A stretch of DNA of 64,000 bases from Gymnopus androsaceus JB14 (GCA_009733575.1 ML769572.1:26220-90219); one strand, 5' to 3'; shown: positions 34,533-46,677, counted from the stretch's first letter. Made by a program: numbers and translations. The notes: generated from the letters alone by a model not told the origin.

Positions 34533-35615
34533 CTAACTCCGAAAGGGATCAGAACCGGGCTTTATCAGACCATTCTGCTGGCAAGGATAAATTTTGTAAT
34601 TCGGAAATGACACAAGATTTTGATATATTGCACATTGGACTTGATGACATGAAACACATATGGAAAGAGAGACGAGAAAGGTTAATGGAGTTGGAGCCAG
34701 TGAGGTGAGATAGTAGGCGGGAAGAGAAGATAAGGTCCCCGAGGACTCTCGAGCGGGAGAGGCAGAAGGTTCATTGCTCCCGGTCTCGAATGGGATCCTC
34801 AATATAAGCAAATCCACAGTAACGGTGGTTGAAGTGGGTATATTGTGGATGAATTCGTAGAGTGCATCAAAGTCGACGACAACACAGATGTCGAGAATCT
34901 GCAATTTGGGAGGAAGGCTACGGGTCAAAAACGCCAATTCCAACGTTAAGAGATGGACATCTGTGCAGAGGTGGTTGATATTCGTGACTGAAGGAAGATA
35001 TTTCTGGTGTTTAGTTTCATCAACCGCTGTGTACCTAGAATACAGTGTCGGCTTCGTCAAAATGGCTCGGAATATCTTCAGTTTGATTCCCCAAGCAAAG
35101 TCATGGATGTCCTTCTTTGTGACACCGGTGAGATTGAAACATTCCAATGCAAGAATAAGCGCAGAGGCTGTAGAAAGATATTGAGGAACGGCACACTGAT
35201 GGTAGAACTGAAACAGTGACCGTGGAGAGGTTTGCCATTCTTGATGATTTAGCGTGAATGTGCTGATTCTGTCGCTTATCAGCAAATCGAGAGGGCAACA
35301 ATAATCTTGCCTCTGATCGTAATTATACCAATATCGGATGGTACATCGTTGATATGGAGAGCGAGGGGTTCGGCGATGGTGCCGCCTTCACTCAATGAGG
35401 AGAATACACGTCGGTTGTAGATCTCTTCCGCGATCGTCAGTCACTGGGAGGATTTCGATAGACTGGAAAATGAGAGGAAGGGTAATGGCACAAAGAAAAC
35501 AACAACTGAGCGAAATGCTGAGAAGGTCATTGATCGAGTGCCCCATATACCTAGTATTTTTTAAACCTTGATTTCCTTTTACATACTGTACCATTTCAAT
35601 CGACCGTTCAGTCAT
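34533..35615 (-). pseudogene. F-box/LRR-like gene remnant
   Basis: Minus-strand pieces read in order GHSINDLLSISLSCCFLC and PLIFQSIEILPV (35,540-35,440, like the start of an agaric F-box region), GGTIAEPLALHINDVPSDIG (about 35,385-35,330), then a 250-codon frame at 34533-35285 with QWYHQC-like helices, LILALECFNLTGVT and LTLELAFLTRSLPPKLQIL, typical leucine-rich surface strands. These families supply substrate adaptors in fungi, though most paralogues are uncharacterised. Frame changes between the pieces may be introns, but the stop after about 35,300 suggests decay. It lies tail-to-tail with the kinase-like gene. Confidence 0.5.
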
Positions 35616-36335
35616 GCATCATGGGCGCCTCTGAACTGAACTAAAATCCCAGTTGGTCATGCATCATTTCTGTCTCTGAACTGAAAAATAATTTGCCATG
35701 TTTTTAGGCTTGTTTAGGCTTTTTTTGAGGCATTTTTGGCTCATTTTTGCGCATGCATGGTTGTGTGCAGTTATACTTACAGTATCATCTACTACATCAA
35801 TAATGTCAACTGATATAGTGAACCCCATGTGAACCTGTATCATATTGCAGGTGGGGAACTTGGTTCAATAGGGTAAATAAGTATACCAATGGTGCTGCCT
35901 CATCAGGAAAATACCCCCTATACCTAAGCAAACATAAGGCGATTCTAGTGGTGCAAGTGCCTTCAAAGCTGTTATGATGGCTAAGACACTTCAGCTACTG
36001 AGGACCAAGTCTTGAGTTTTATTACACTCAAGCAAACCTGAGGCCACCTCAGGAGTCCTGAAGTGACATTAAGTCCCACCAATCTGGCTCAGGTAAGCTC
36101 TAAAGGTAGCCTTGGCAGCCTTGAAATCCTCTTGAGTGTACTTGGTCTGCAGTGAAGTCTGCTAAGTTGACTCTCAGTTTGCTCAGACCTACTTAAGCAG
36201 TATCTAAGTCATTCAAGTATACTTAAAGTGTGCATGAGCAGTCTGCAAGTTTCCATTAAACTTGATTAGGTCTGCTGTGGTGTACTCTATCTCTGCTCAA
36301 GCTAACATGAAGTACACTTAAACTTACTTGAAGTA
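35616..36335. repeat. ACTCAAGT-rich sequence, left part of an interrupted repeat
   Basis: From about 35930 the sequence repeatedly uses ACTCAAGT, ACTTAAG and CTTGAGT words and has no coding frames. The same composition resumes at 38053-38165 beyond the MULE-like element, so one AT-rich repeat was split by that insertion. Positions 35616-35930 hold nothing recognisable. Confidence 0.45.
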
Positions 36336-36344
36336 TACTCAAGT

Positions 36345-38052
36345 GGATAATTCTATTAACCAACCCTGCTGCCCGAACACAATCCCTCATTTTGACACAA
36401 ATCATAACAACCCGGCCTACAGATTTTTTTCATTAACTTCTGAAGCGGCGGAGGTTCAGAGTGATGTGACTGATGACCGGTGAATTAGAATATCCAAATT
36501 TAGTATCAGCTGTATACGTATATCTCTTTCCCAAATCTCATGTGTCAGATGCTGTGAGACAAGCAAACATCTTTGCTTCCACACCCATCGTCGTCGCTGC
36601 AAGTGCTTGTTCATCAAGCTCTCTCTGTCTTTTGCGTACAATACTCATCAATAATTTTACTTTATACACCGTCTAATCCTCGCATTTCTGCACCCCATGC
36701 AACAGCCCAATACCCTTATTCAGCCTTAAATCTTCGACACGGCAACCTACATCAGCAAAACCTGGGTGGAGGTCATAGCAACTCATAGCATATCATAGCA
36801 GCCATAGTGCTCCACAGAACTATGGAGTGCTATGAGCTCCTATGAGTTCCTATGAACTCCTGTGGGATCGCCGCAACTTCGAGCGAGCTGTCATCTGCCA
36901 TCACTGTTTGACAGCTGTCATTTTCTCCCATGAACACTATATAAGTAAGAACCAATCCACCGTCGCAGCTTCAACAAGTTCTATTTTTTTTCTTCCAAGT
37001 CAGCAATCCTGAGCCGCTTTAGTTTGGACATCACGGTAAGTAGTCCAATTCAAGCCTTCAATGTCTGTTTGATGTCTCGGCAGTATGAGTGCCATTACTT
37101 CTGATTTTACAGATAGTTATATTAGTTTCGGAATCGTTGCCACTACCATATTAATTGTCCTACTGTACTACTAATGACCACAATAATATGATATGATTCC
37201 ATTATTATTTTCATCCTGTTTTTGTCTCGCCGAGAGCCAACAAAACAATTCAAACTACTAATATATTTTGAATTGAATAGAGCCTGACAGATGGCGTTCC
37301 CGTGAAATCCATAGCAATCCATAGCAATCCATAGCACTCCATAGTTCTGGACAGAGGGCTACCTTGCTATGGCTGCTATGGGTGCTATGAGTGCTGTACA
37401 GAACTTGGACAGTTCTGTACAGTACACCCAGGTTTTGCTGATGTACAACAAGAAATCATAAAAGGCAGGCTCCAAAGGGATGACTTTGTTGAGGATGATG
37501 GCGTAGCCTTCAAGGATATGCAGATAATAGAATGGATGACTGGACTGGCGGAGACAAAATATCCAGATTCAGAAGAGAAAATTCGAGGAGAGAAAAGAAT
37601 CGTATGTGTTGAATTGATTTTCAGTGGAGAATTCTCTGACCTTTCTTTACAGAACTACGTGGACGACTCTGCAAGGGATCAGATTCGGCACCCTACAGTT
37701 TTGAATCCCAAGTGACAAACTCATACAGCTCGGATCACTGGAGCCATTGAAGGACCAACCTAAGGCAGCGGAGCAAGAGCAGGTGGTTTGCAGATATGTA
37801 GTTTGATTACCAGTATGTGTATATATCTCAACATAGTAGTCTCTCGAGTATCCAGCCTCCATATCCCAACACAATATGTAAGTATATAGCCCCTTTAGAA
37901 TTCATTCATTTAATTTGTTGCTTGTGACATTCTCAGCGGGGCTCTGCGAAGGGCTCCGCCTATCGCACTAGGGCTGCTCCAGACGCAAATCATTGAAGGA
38001 GGGTTGTAGCAGGATTGTGTCCGAGCAGCAGGGTTGGTTAATAGAATTATCC
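36345..38052. mobile_element. MULE-like element with 9-bp target duplication
   Basis: The left end GGATAATTCTATTAACCAAC at 36345 is repeated in reverse complement at the right end (38052); the inverted repeat extends for about 40 bp. The 9-bp word TACTCAAGT occurs immediately outside both ends (36336-36344 and 38053-38061), a target duplication of the length typical for Mutator-like elements. The interior has no transposase. It contains a sequence piece shared with 51660-51780, a complete CATCAGC-ended element (36750-37443) and a small frame at 37518-37715 without known motif. Confidence 0.8.
36750..37443. mobile_element. CATCAGC-ended MITE, copy 1
   Basis: Perfect 16-bp inverted ends CATCAGCAAAACCTGG and CCAGGTTTTGCTGATG are flanked by TA at 36748-36749 and 37444-37445. 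Near both ends the sequence is made of CATAGCA/CTATGAG words. Compared with the 276-bp relative at 46871-47146, it carries an extra internal segment of about 370 bp (roughly 36915-37290), perhaps a further insertion bounded by TGACAG. It is non-coding. Confidence 0.8.
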
Positions 38053-38165
38053 TACTCAAGTGCACTCCAACTCTGCTCAAAGTTGCCATAAGCAAACTTA
38101 AACACTACACAAGAGTCTTTGAAACACCTAAAAGCAACCCAAGGTGCACTCAACACTACCAAGCA
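38053..38165. repeat. ACTCAAGT-rich sequence, right part
   Basis: This is a continuation of the repeat interrupted by the MULE-like element, beginning with the second copy of the 9-bp duplication TACTCAAGT. It is non-coding, and the following 38166-38429 is likewise without a recognised gene. Confidence 0.45.
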
Positions 38166-38429
38166 ACAGATAAAAAATAACCCATATCATGGGGAAACAT
38201 GGTGTATTAATCAGGACTAACTACTTACTTACTTGGGAAAAGGAATACTAATTCAAATGTGAATTTAAAAAACTAGTAAGAGTAACAGATAATCAGGACT
38301 AGCTATTTACTTACTTGGAAAAAGGAATACTAATTCAAATCTGAATTAAAAAAACTCGTAAAAGTAACAAAGAAATTTCAAAAAAGGAGTGTAAATCAGC
38401 AGAGCAAAATATTTGGAAAAAATACAGCA

Positions 38430-41323
38430 TCAAACAGGGACACCAGTAGTAGTGGTAGTGACAGCTGCAGCCCATATTCCCAACAATGGGAACATGGGCT
38501 GAGCAGGAGTACCAGTGGCAGGGACAGGAGGAGCAATGCCAGCAGGAACAGGAACAGCAGTGGTGGGAGCAGGAGCAACAGCAGCCTTGGCTGTGGCCTC
38601 TAAACCAGCAAGATCAACTTCCGAGAGGTCATCTGCTTGAACATCAAGGAGGAAAGCCTTGTTAGACTGAGTTCTAAGTAAAATAAAAGGTTAGTTAACT
38701 TGGCACAAATATAGAAGAATAAATATGAACTTACAACACTAGCTTGAATGTCTCCTCCTCACAGCCTACAACACCAGTCTCGTTGACAAATGATTACAAT
38801 TGTCAGTTTTAACTTATTCTACAAATTACTACAGTTGTAATACACCTAAATACAGCCTAACAACGGTGATGTAATGTAGTTAAATTACATTACGAAATTT
38901 ACATGTGCCTGATGGCAAAGCGGTATTCTCAGCCACCAAATTAGACATGTTTGATGAATTACATACCTGTCAATGAGCGTTCGAATCATTGATGTGTACA
39001 ATTGAGTTTTATTTTATTTTTCTTTCTATGCAATGCCGTGGCTAGCTCTCGTTAGGGTTCGCCCGAAGGGTGAACCCTAACATAAGAGAGCTAGTCCGGC
39101 ATTGCCAAACATGCTGGGTTAGCGGTTAGGGGTTGGGGTTAGGGTTAGGGGTTTCCGCCTGTCAAAATAAGCGCAAACGAGGCTTTAGAGTGCCTGCCGA
39201 CGACTTCCCGGCCCGGGGGACCCCCTGAGCGCAGCGAGGGAGGGGAGGGAAGCGGAGGCAGGCCCGAAGTTTGCACGCCGAATACAGTACTAGTGATATA
39301 ATATTAATTGATGGTACTTACAACTGTAATAATTTGTAGAATAAAGTAAAACCTACAATTGTAATCATTTTTGTATACAAGATCTGTGTCTGGGGCTCCT
39401 CCTCAAACTGTTCCACCCAAGTAGGTGTGGCGGCAGCAATCTTGTTGTAACTGGCAAGGTGAAACAGATATCTGGACAAAAAAAAATGAATAAGAGTAAA
39501 AGATAGAAGTGGTGCATGACATACCGCGGCCTAGCAGCATCCGAAAATTCCGAGTGACGGTGAACACCATCAGAGTACTTGTTCAAGGCATGCTCCACTT
39601 AATATAAGAAATCAGGAAGGATAAATAAAACAATGAAAGATAAAAGACTTACAGTTGTAATCATCAGAGCAATGGTAGCTCCAGTAACCCTTCCAGTGGC
39701 TACAATCTCCTTGAAGATCTCAATGTTGGCTCCACCTTTGCTGCTAAAGACTTCAAGATGGAGGAGATGTGAGATAGCTTCGGTGCCAAAAAGAAGCTTT
39801 GTGATATAGCTGTGATTCTAGTTGAGATAGATGTGAGTGGCATCAAACAACTCCAACAAAGGTATGAACATACCTCAACATCAACATCACCATACTTGAA
39901 CCGACCATCTTGTGAGAGCCATGCTACAGCCTCCTTGACTTCTGCAGCAGTCTATGTACCAGGAAGGTTGAAGTGACTTGGTACATACTGGCGGGCATGA
40001 CCAACAAACCCAGTAAAGATGCCACTACAGGCATAGCCCAGCTGAGAAGAAAAAAAATCAGAAGTATAACAATGAGTATGAAGTTGAAACACTCACAAAG
40101 AGGACCAGCTCCTTCTGAACGTCAGTGTTGTTCAACAGACATTGAAAGCTTTGGTACCATGGGCTACTAGGATCCTCAAGAGCAAGCTTCTGAAGGATCC
40201 CTATGTTGTGCTGATGTTTGTTGGTGGGGAATGCATTGACTAGAGTTGCTTCACAACGAGCATTCTTTTTACCAGCCTTAGCAAGGCTACGAGTAACAGG
40301 AGAGAAGTCCGCTTCAGTAATTTTACCGCTGCGTCAACGGCAGGAAAGAGGGTATGCTCGTTTGCAGGAAGGAGATGCACCACCCTGGGTACGCAAGGGT
40401 GAGACATTGAGAGTAAGATGACGGCAGAGATGTTTGGTAGACAGCAACTTCTTGGTGGGAGTTGAGGGGGCTGGAGATTCGTCAATGTCGATCTAAACAA
40501 TGTGTGTTAATATGAGTCAAACAAAAAGAAAAATAAACAAAAGAGAAAAACACTTATGCCATTGTCAATCCCATCAACATCGATACTGTCTGCAGCAGCA
40601 GCATCTCCTTCACCAGCAAAAGGATCCTCGCTGTTGAAAGTGTCTTACCCAAAGCCGTCACCTCCTGCAAAGTGGTTGGGATCCTGGTGGTTCATTTCAT
40701 CATTGTCCTGGTCAATATCAGCACCTACAGCAAAAAAACATGAGACGGTGGTGAAAGAAAAAGCAGAAAAAACTTACCATAAGTGCTAGCAAAAATTGCT
40801 GCATTTTTGTTGTCGTCACCAATGTCCGGAGGGCTGCGAGCCATGGAAGGATTGTCAACGGCAGGTTCAGCTTCACCGTTGTCACTTTCCTCCTCTTCCA
40901 TGGCCAAAGCTCTGGCTTGGTCTTGAATGGCTGTTTAGGAATGTTAGTACTACAACAATGCAGAGGATTTGAAGAAAAAATACCTTTTCTCTGAGCCTCC
41001 TGCTCCTTCTTTTGCACCTCCTGCTTCTTCTTATTGAGTATCTGCAATACTTTTATTTCTGATGCAGAAAGAGGAGGAGGACCAGCAGTGGGACTGGAAG
41101 AGCGGACAGGGCTAGAACTGGGAGGGCCTGCATTTCTCCTGGACTTGGCTTTACCATGACCTGTGGGTTGTTTTTTGGATGCAGCAGGACCTTTGGTGGT
41201 GGTTGCAGGTTTGCCCAAACAGGTCTTACCAGCAGCTGTTGGGTTGCTACGAGTACCTCCTGTATGAAAGAAGAAGTCAGTAGGAGAAATAGAAAGAGAA
41301 AATGACCAACTAGTTGAAGACAT
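38430..41323 (-). CDS. DUF6532-like protein
   Basis: The start is ATG at 41321-41323 and the stop at 38430-38432. The N-terminal part is basic and Ser/Pro-rich (KGPAASKKQPTGHGKAKSRR), followed by a short Lys/Gln coiled-coil-like run (ILNKKKQEVQKKEQEAQRK) and an acidic linker (EEEESDNGEAEPAVDN). Short introns lead into a globular part with KLLSTKHLCRHLTLNVSP, GHARQYVPSHFNLPGT, YITKLLFGTEAISHLL, ATGRVTGATIALMITTV and EHALNKYSDGVHRHSEFSD. This order is that of DUF6532 proteins, which are abundant in Agaricomycetes and of unknown function. The final exon is Ala/Pro-rich. A foldback element (38788-39370) lies between the penultimate coding part (EEPQTQILYT) and VNETGVVGCEEETFKLVL, so the 3' end may be disrupted unless the element is spliced out. 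Confidence 0.7.
38788..39370. mobile_element. GC-cored foldback element, copy 2, inside the DUF6532-like gene
   Basis: AAATGATTACAATTGT at 38788 is repeated inverted at 39370, giving a 16-bp terminal repeat. The core includes telomere-like TTAGGG units (about 39118-39150), a GC-rich stretch and the hairpin at 39030-39105. It matches copy 1 at 27575-28105 in reverse orientation. On the gene strand GTAGGTTTTAC immediately inside one end could act as a splice donor. Confidence 0.7.
39030..39105. repeat. Conserved hairpin inside GC-cored element, copy 2
   Basis: The arms GCAATGCC..CTAGCTCTC..GTTAGGGTTC and GAACCCTAAC..GAGAGCTAG..GGCATTGC pair around GCCCGAAGGGT. The inner 10 bp pair perfectly here. 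Compare copy 1 at 27805-27880. Confidence 0.7.
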
Positions 41324-41648
41324 AGAGGGAGCAATAAAATAAAGAGAGAAGTGTTAAAAAAATATGGGGGATCAAACAAGAAGGTAAGAAAGAAAGGACA
41401 GGGTCAATGCTGACCTTTAAGTACTTTCACCAAGTGAAACCGGGCCACACCCACAATACAATGCCCTGCTGTCACGCCTTGGATATACCTACAAGAGGGG
41501 TTAGAAACCAACAAATATGAAATAAAAGAAATAAGTCAGTTGCTGAGCTATTATAACCAATGAACAAGTTATAATTGTGTAACGGTCAGGAAATAATAAA
41601 CTATACATAGACATTAGTTACAAACAATGAGGTAGAATGGGTGCGCAT

Positions 41649-43110
41649 TTAAAAAAAATCAGCAACCGTAACAATATAGTAGTATGCAAGCAAAGACTCA
41701 ATATGCTCTAGTACAGTAGCAGAAAGAATTGTTGGTCCTGCCAGGCGCTGAGCTTCCCTCACCATGTTCCAACCCATTCCAGGCATGCAAGTCCAACCAG
41801 ACATAATCCTGAACATGCCATGTAATGTATGCTGGCGTAGTTCCAGATTGTTGGAAAGAAAAGCTAGAGAATCATCATCGGTGAACAGTATATCAACCAC
41901 TTTGAGGCTCCTTTCTTCACGTGAAGTGGACTCAACATCATCATCAACACTATCATTGTGTCCAGCTCTGAATTCATAGAGATACCTATCAGTGAGCAAG
42001 AATTCGCATTGAAAGGAGACACAATATATCTCTTCCAGAATCTCTCAAGCAACTGAGTCGGGGATTAACCCTTGGAACTCTTGATTCTTCCAACAGGGAA
42101 TAATTGACTGAATATTTGAAAGATCAAGAATCTGAAGTGAACAAGTTAATGCATGCCTAGTGAAGATGAAGAGATAGCTTACAAAAGAACCACCCATCCG
42201 TGCTGCCAATTGTTTAATCTGATCAAAGAGCTTCCTTCACTGTGATGCTTCATGTGAATCTGTCTTTGTACCATGCAACTCCAATGACAACAGCCTATGC
42301 CAATCCGGATGATTTAACATGTATGCCGCAGCCCCATGAGTAGTAAGCTGATAAAAGAGGACATCGCGGTAATATGCCAAATTTTTGGCAAGACCTCGAG
42401 AACGCAATTCTTGACAAGTCCGCTTCTAGAGACGGTATAAGAGAGCTATAGTGAGCCTGAGCTGATAGCTGTAACGAGTCCAATAAGTGTGGAAGTACTT
42501 GGACCAACAGAGCCACAGTATTGAACTGAATATCAGCTCTAAGTAGTTTGTAGGAATCCGTAGTCCAGTAGCGGAGTCTTACTGGCATGTCAACACCAGA
42601 ACTCATATTAAAAGAGGCACATTGCCCACATAGACTCGAGCTCCAAAAGGATACACTCTGAAGACAAGTAACTCAGGGATTATGGAAGGATATAGACTTC
42701 GCGAAACGGGACAGAACCAATTCCAGTGGGCTGATGCCGAGATTGTCATGATAGCCGAAGGATAATTCGAAGCTTGATACCAAGGAAGCGCTAATAATCT
42801 GTTTGGCACCAAACAAACGGATAACCGGCATATGCTGAAAGAATGAAACAAGAACAGGAGGATTGACGAAGCCAAGAGAGTATGCATAGACCCTCAAAGT
42901 GATGTGTACCAGTATTGGAAGGCGTACATGTCTGCCAAGAAACAGAAGAAAAATGACGCATAAGAGACAGAGATTCGAGCTAGGAGAATAACACCGTACA
43001 TTAGTTGGTGTTTTCCCACATGAATATACTGCAGGGATATAGAGATATGGGTATGATTGGAAAGCTACAAGGACAGAGAATGATAATACGAAAGAAGGAA
43101 AGGAGGACAC
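41649..43110 (-). pseudogene. Leucine-rich F-box-like gene remnant
   Basis: Three minus-strand pieces line up: 43110-42673 (with LVSFFQHMPVIRLFGAKQI and LVSSFELSFGYHDNLGISPL), 42606-42295 (LLVQVLPHLLDSLQLSAQ) and 41999-41649 (LKVVDILFTDDDSLAFLS, LEHIESLLAYYY). The alternation of hydrophobic strands is like the LRR-type halves of agaric F-box proteins. No F-box start was found, and the frames are broken by stops, some of which may be introns. The assignment is by pattern only. Confidence 0.4.
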
Positions 43111-44329
43111 AATAAGTTACAACAAGAAACAGAACTATGATGGGATTAGTGAGTACGGCACTGGACATGCGTCAGCTACATAGCAGTACGCGCTGCCCAG
43201 GAAAGGACCAAAGGTGTATAACCCAGATAGAAATAGGGTATAATGCCCATAAGAAGCAGATGAACGGACATTAGGGTTGCAGATATATGCATATACGGAC
43301 TATTTTATTATAATTTCTCCTTTTCTGAATAAGTTGTACCATTTCTCCGGATTCTCGAAGTACCTTGGCCAAGAGTAGTATAAAAGCCTAGCTATATTTC
43401 CTTTGCAAAACAAGTTACCTTTGGACCTTATTTGTTGCTAGTGTGAATCCTCATTGACGTAGCTACGGCTGAGACAGGAAAGATACCACTCCCTTGTGAA
43501 CCAAAGTAATACTTTGTGTGGTACGGAAGAGAGTTGTTTATTGCGCCCAGCGTTAGAGACTTATAATCTTGATGACTGTGAAAACCCCAGACTTATACCA
43601 AGTCAAATTGTTGTTTTAGTTTCAAGGAGTCTAGTGTGACCACCGAGAAACAACCATCTGTTGTGACTGAGCTCAGGTGTACAGGAAACAAACTGTCTGT
43701 TGTCCTGAGTGGTTTTGCCCTACTGTTGGGAATCACTTTGTTGAACCAAGCCATATTGTTGGTGGTTCTTTTTGTTGTCATTGTTATATTGTTGCCCCTA
43801 TCATTGCCCCGAATCAGTATAGATTGATTAGAAAAGGAAATCCTATCCTTCAATCATCTACCAGCATCACTTCAAGAAACACCAGTCACTTTTGAGAGAC
43901 AGATAGAGTATTTTCTTTGCGGAACCTTTGACAATGCACCCTCACTATTTAAATTGATAGCCAAAACCCCTGTGTTCCAATTGCTTAGTGTTTATTGCTC
44001 TACACTAGTTGAACCAACAGACCCACAGCTTGTTAACGTTCTTGCCCTTGCTACACCGCATTGCTCCATCTCTCAATTCTTTTGCTAGCACTGCACAATA
44101 TGTATCACCCAGCCTTGCTTCTGTTGAAATAAAAATAAAAAATATATCTGATCAAGTTATTTTGTACTGGCATCCATAAATTTCATCAGCAAAACCGCCG
44201 GATCATATTCCGTATGATTGGTAGATTGATATAATCAATATGTACAATCATACCCAATCACAGCCCAGTGGAATTTCTTTTGATTACGTCGGTTGTATGA
44301 TCCTTATACCATCTTTTATACAGTCGTAC
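43111..44329. other. Probable old retrotransposon debris
   Basis: There is a TATA-like GTATAAAAGCC near 43378. A short plus-strand frame at 43636-43895 in two overlapping phases has no known motif. The 44160-44330 stretch has repeated GTACAATCAT/ATGATTG words. No identifiable gene. Confidence 0.3.
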
Positions 44330-44332
44330 AAT

Positions 44333-44976
44333 CACACTGCCAATGATTATACTTCAGCCAGGCTGAAGTACCGTGAGAAATGAATCATTTCAGTGCATAA
44401 GATAAATGTACTTTTTCATACAAGTATATAAAATAAATATTTCAATGAGCTTATGAAGGAATTACATTTAGACCCTCTGAACTTTGAATTTTAAACAGAC
44501 TTCCGAAAGAGCACTTTTCAATTGAGCTCTAAAAAACAATAGTTTTGATGCAGACTGAATACTTTTACTTCACAATAAGTGAAAGCAACTATTTTGAGGA
44601 ACCTTTCAGCTGGTTCCCGAAAGACAATACTTCAATGCTCAGACCGATCTGGGCTGCTGCCAAACTGCACAGCGAAAGGCAATATTTCAGTGGAAATTTG
44701 AATTGTTCTTCGAAGCAATTACTTTCACTCTTATTGTGAAAACAGGGCTTTCAAGTCCACATTGAATCTATTGTTTCCAGAGTCCGATTGAAAGCTTCTC
44801 TTTCGCATATCTATATAAAGTTCTCAATTCAGAATGTTGGAATTCAATTTATTCAGCGCTCTATTGAAATATACGACTTCTACATTTTTCTGAAAAAGTA
44901 CACTTTGTATAGGGATTGAAATAATTTATTTCCCATTATGCTTCAGCCAAGCTGAAGCATAATTTCTGGCAGTGTG
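44333..44976. mobile_element. MITE with CACACTGCC ends
   Basis: The left end CACACTGCCAATGATTATAC and the right end, whose complement reads CACACTGCCAGAAATTATGC, form an inverted repeat of roughly 28 bp with mismatches. Each end also includes a CTTCAGC..GCTGAAG small palindrome. AAT at 44330-44332 and 44977-44979 is a likely 3-bp target duplication. The interior repeats TTTCAAT/ATTGAA words and is non-coding. Confidence 0.72.
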
Positions 44977-46677
44977 AATACTAGACTCGGAGTATATACA
45001 ACTTTTAGTTACTTATACCACATCATTCCTGCCCATTATCTCCTGCCAACCGATGATCTGAGTCTTACACATCGTCACAGTTGCGTCGACAACTTCTATT
45101 GATTTATTGGGACTGCAGTGCCAATAGCAAGCTAATTTTTGCAATTATTGATTACTGTATAACGAAGAAAAAAACCACTGAGTACACAGTTGAATACAAG
45201 TTGTTGTGCAGTAGACCACAAAACAAAAAATCTTACAAGTTGGTTCAAACTCCGATGAGTCACAACTGTATAGTTCATCCACGTGAATCACCACATCATT
45301 TGTTTTTTTGTTCCTCTCCTTTCACTCTGTCTCTTCATCTCCTTTCATTTTTTTTGTTCATCTCCTTTCACTCTGTCAGAGCAATCCACTATCTATGGAG
45401 CAGTGTTGCTTATGTTAGGCTGAGTTACTTTTGGTTTCATATGTATTCATTGCGCTCTTGCCTCAGGACTGCCTCCGAGTCAACATATCTTTTGTATCAA
45501 GGCTGCTATTAAAGTCATGGCTTGCAGGTAAGTACATCTCATCTGTTCAGATTTTTTTTGTGTTCTAACAAAAATGCATCCAGCTCTTCCTACTGATGCA
45601 TGGCATGTAATTCATGGATTTGCCCGAGCACTTCGCCCAATTTCAGTGTATTTTATGTTGCATCAATTTCATCCTGCCGAGTGCATTGCCTTTTTCTCTG
45701 CTGACTGTTCCCATTCTCATCTCAAATATCTAGCTGCACGCAATATACCAGGCTTGTCCTGTCTTGCACATGCTAGTTAGCCACTTAACTATGGTCAGCC
45801 CACTCAGTGGATTAGTATCTCGAGAGGTGTTTCCAGCATCGTAACTAAACCTGTATTGATTGACCTGACTTGATCCGGGTTTTTTCGGCTTGTTCAACCC
45901 AAAAAAGCAGGTCAATTCAACGTCAATTGACAACCCGCAATTTATCTTGGTTTTGCCCGCAACCCGGTATCCAGGTGGTCCTATTTAATCTTGACCGACG
46001 CCGCCGAGCATGGGAAGCGCGCTTCAGGGCTCTTTGAGGTCGCGTCGAAGCTTCTTCATGCTCCACAAGGAGTTTACCAACAATTGAGCTCGATGGAGGA
46101 CCCATAGTCACAACATTGACAATGATTTAGTAGGTTGTAACTTCTGGGCAACCTAACAACCCGGTCAACCTGGTCAACCGAAACACAGTTCTTTACAATG
46201 AGCACTGATCCTTTTGTCTGAATCATCTCAGACTGAACCAGGTTGAGGTGAGTAGTTCCTGTCCCTTTTGAGCTCAACCCTAATTCCTGTTCACAGTTTC
46301 TTCTGGAGAGTTGTAGCGGACTGAATAAGGTTAAGCTGAGTTTTTCCTGTCCCTTTCGAGCTTGACCTGATGCCTTATCACAGAACACCTGACCGCCGTT
46401 TATGCTGGACGTATTCCGATTTGCGTTGGGAACTCTAGTTAGGATAGTCTTCTTTTTTTGGTAGCAGTTGGTGTAACATAGTGCTTTTAACATGTCCAAA
46501 CTGCTATGTAGATAGATAGGGTAGCATAAATTGATGTTTTTTATTGCTTCATTACTGTGTAATGAGTAACGTATAATCAAGCCTATGAAAGCCAGAATAT
46601 TGGATGTATAAAATTCAGCATAATTGGGTGTATTCAAGGGTATAAACGAACGAGAAAAAGGGCTGTAATCATGCATA
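44977..46677. other. No firm gene; a few frames and a diverged internal duplication
   Basis: Plus-strand frames at 45081-45512 and 45574-45780 and a minus-strand frame at 46074-46676 show no known motif. Around 46225-46380 a segment of about 70 bp occurs twice (both with CTGTCCCTTT followed by GAGCT), which explains part of the minus-strand frame. I see no reliable coding gene. Confidence 0.3.
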
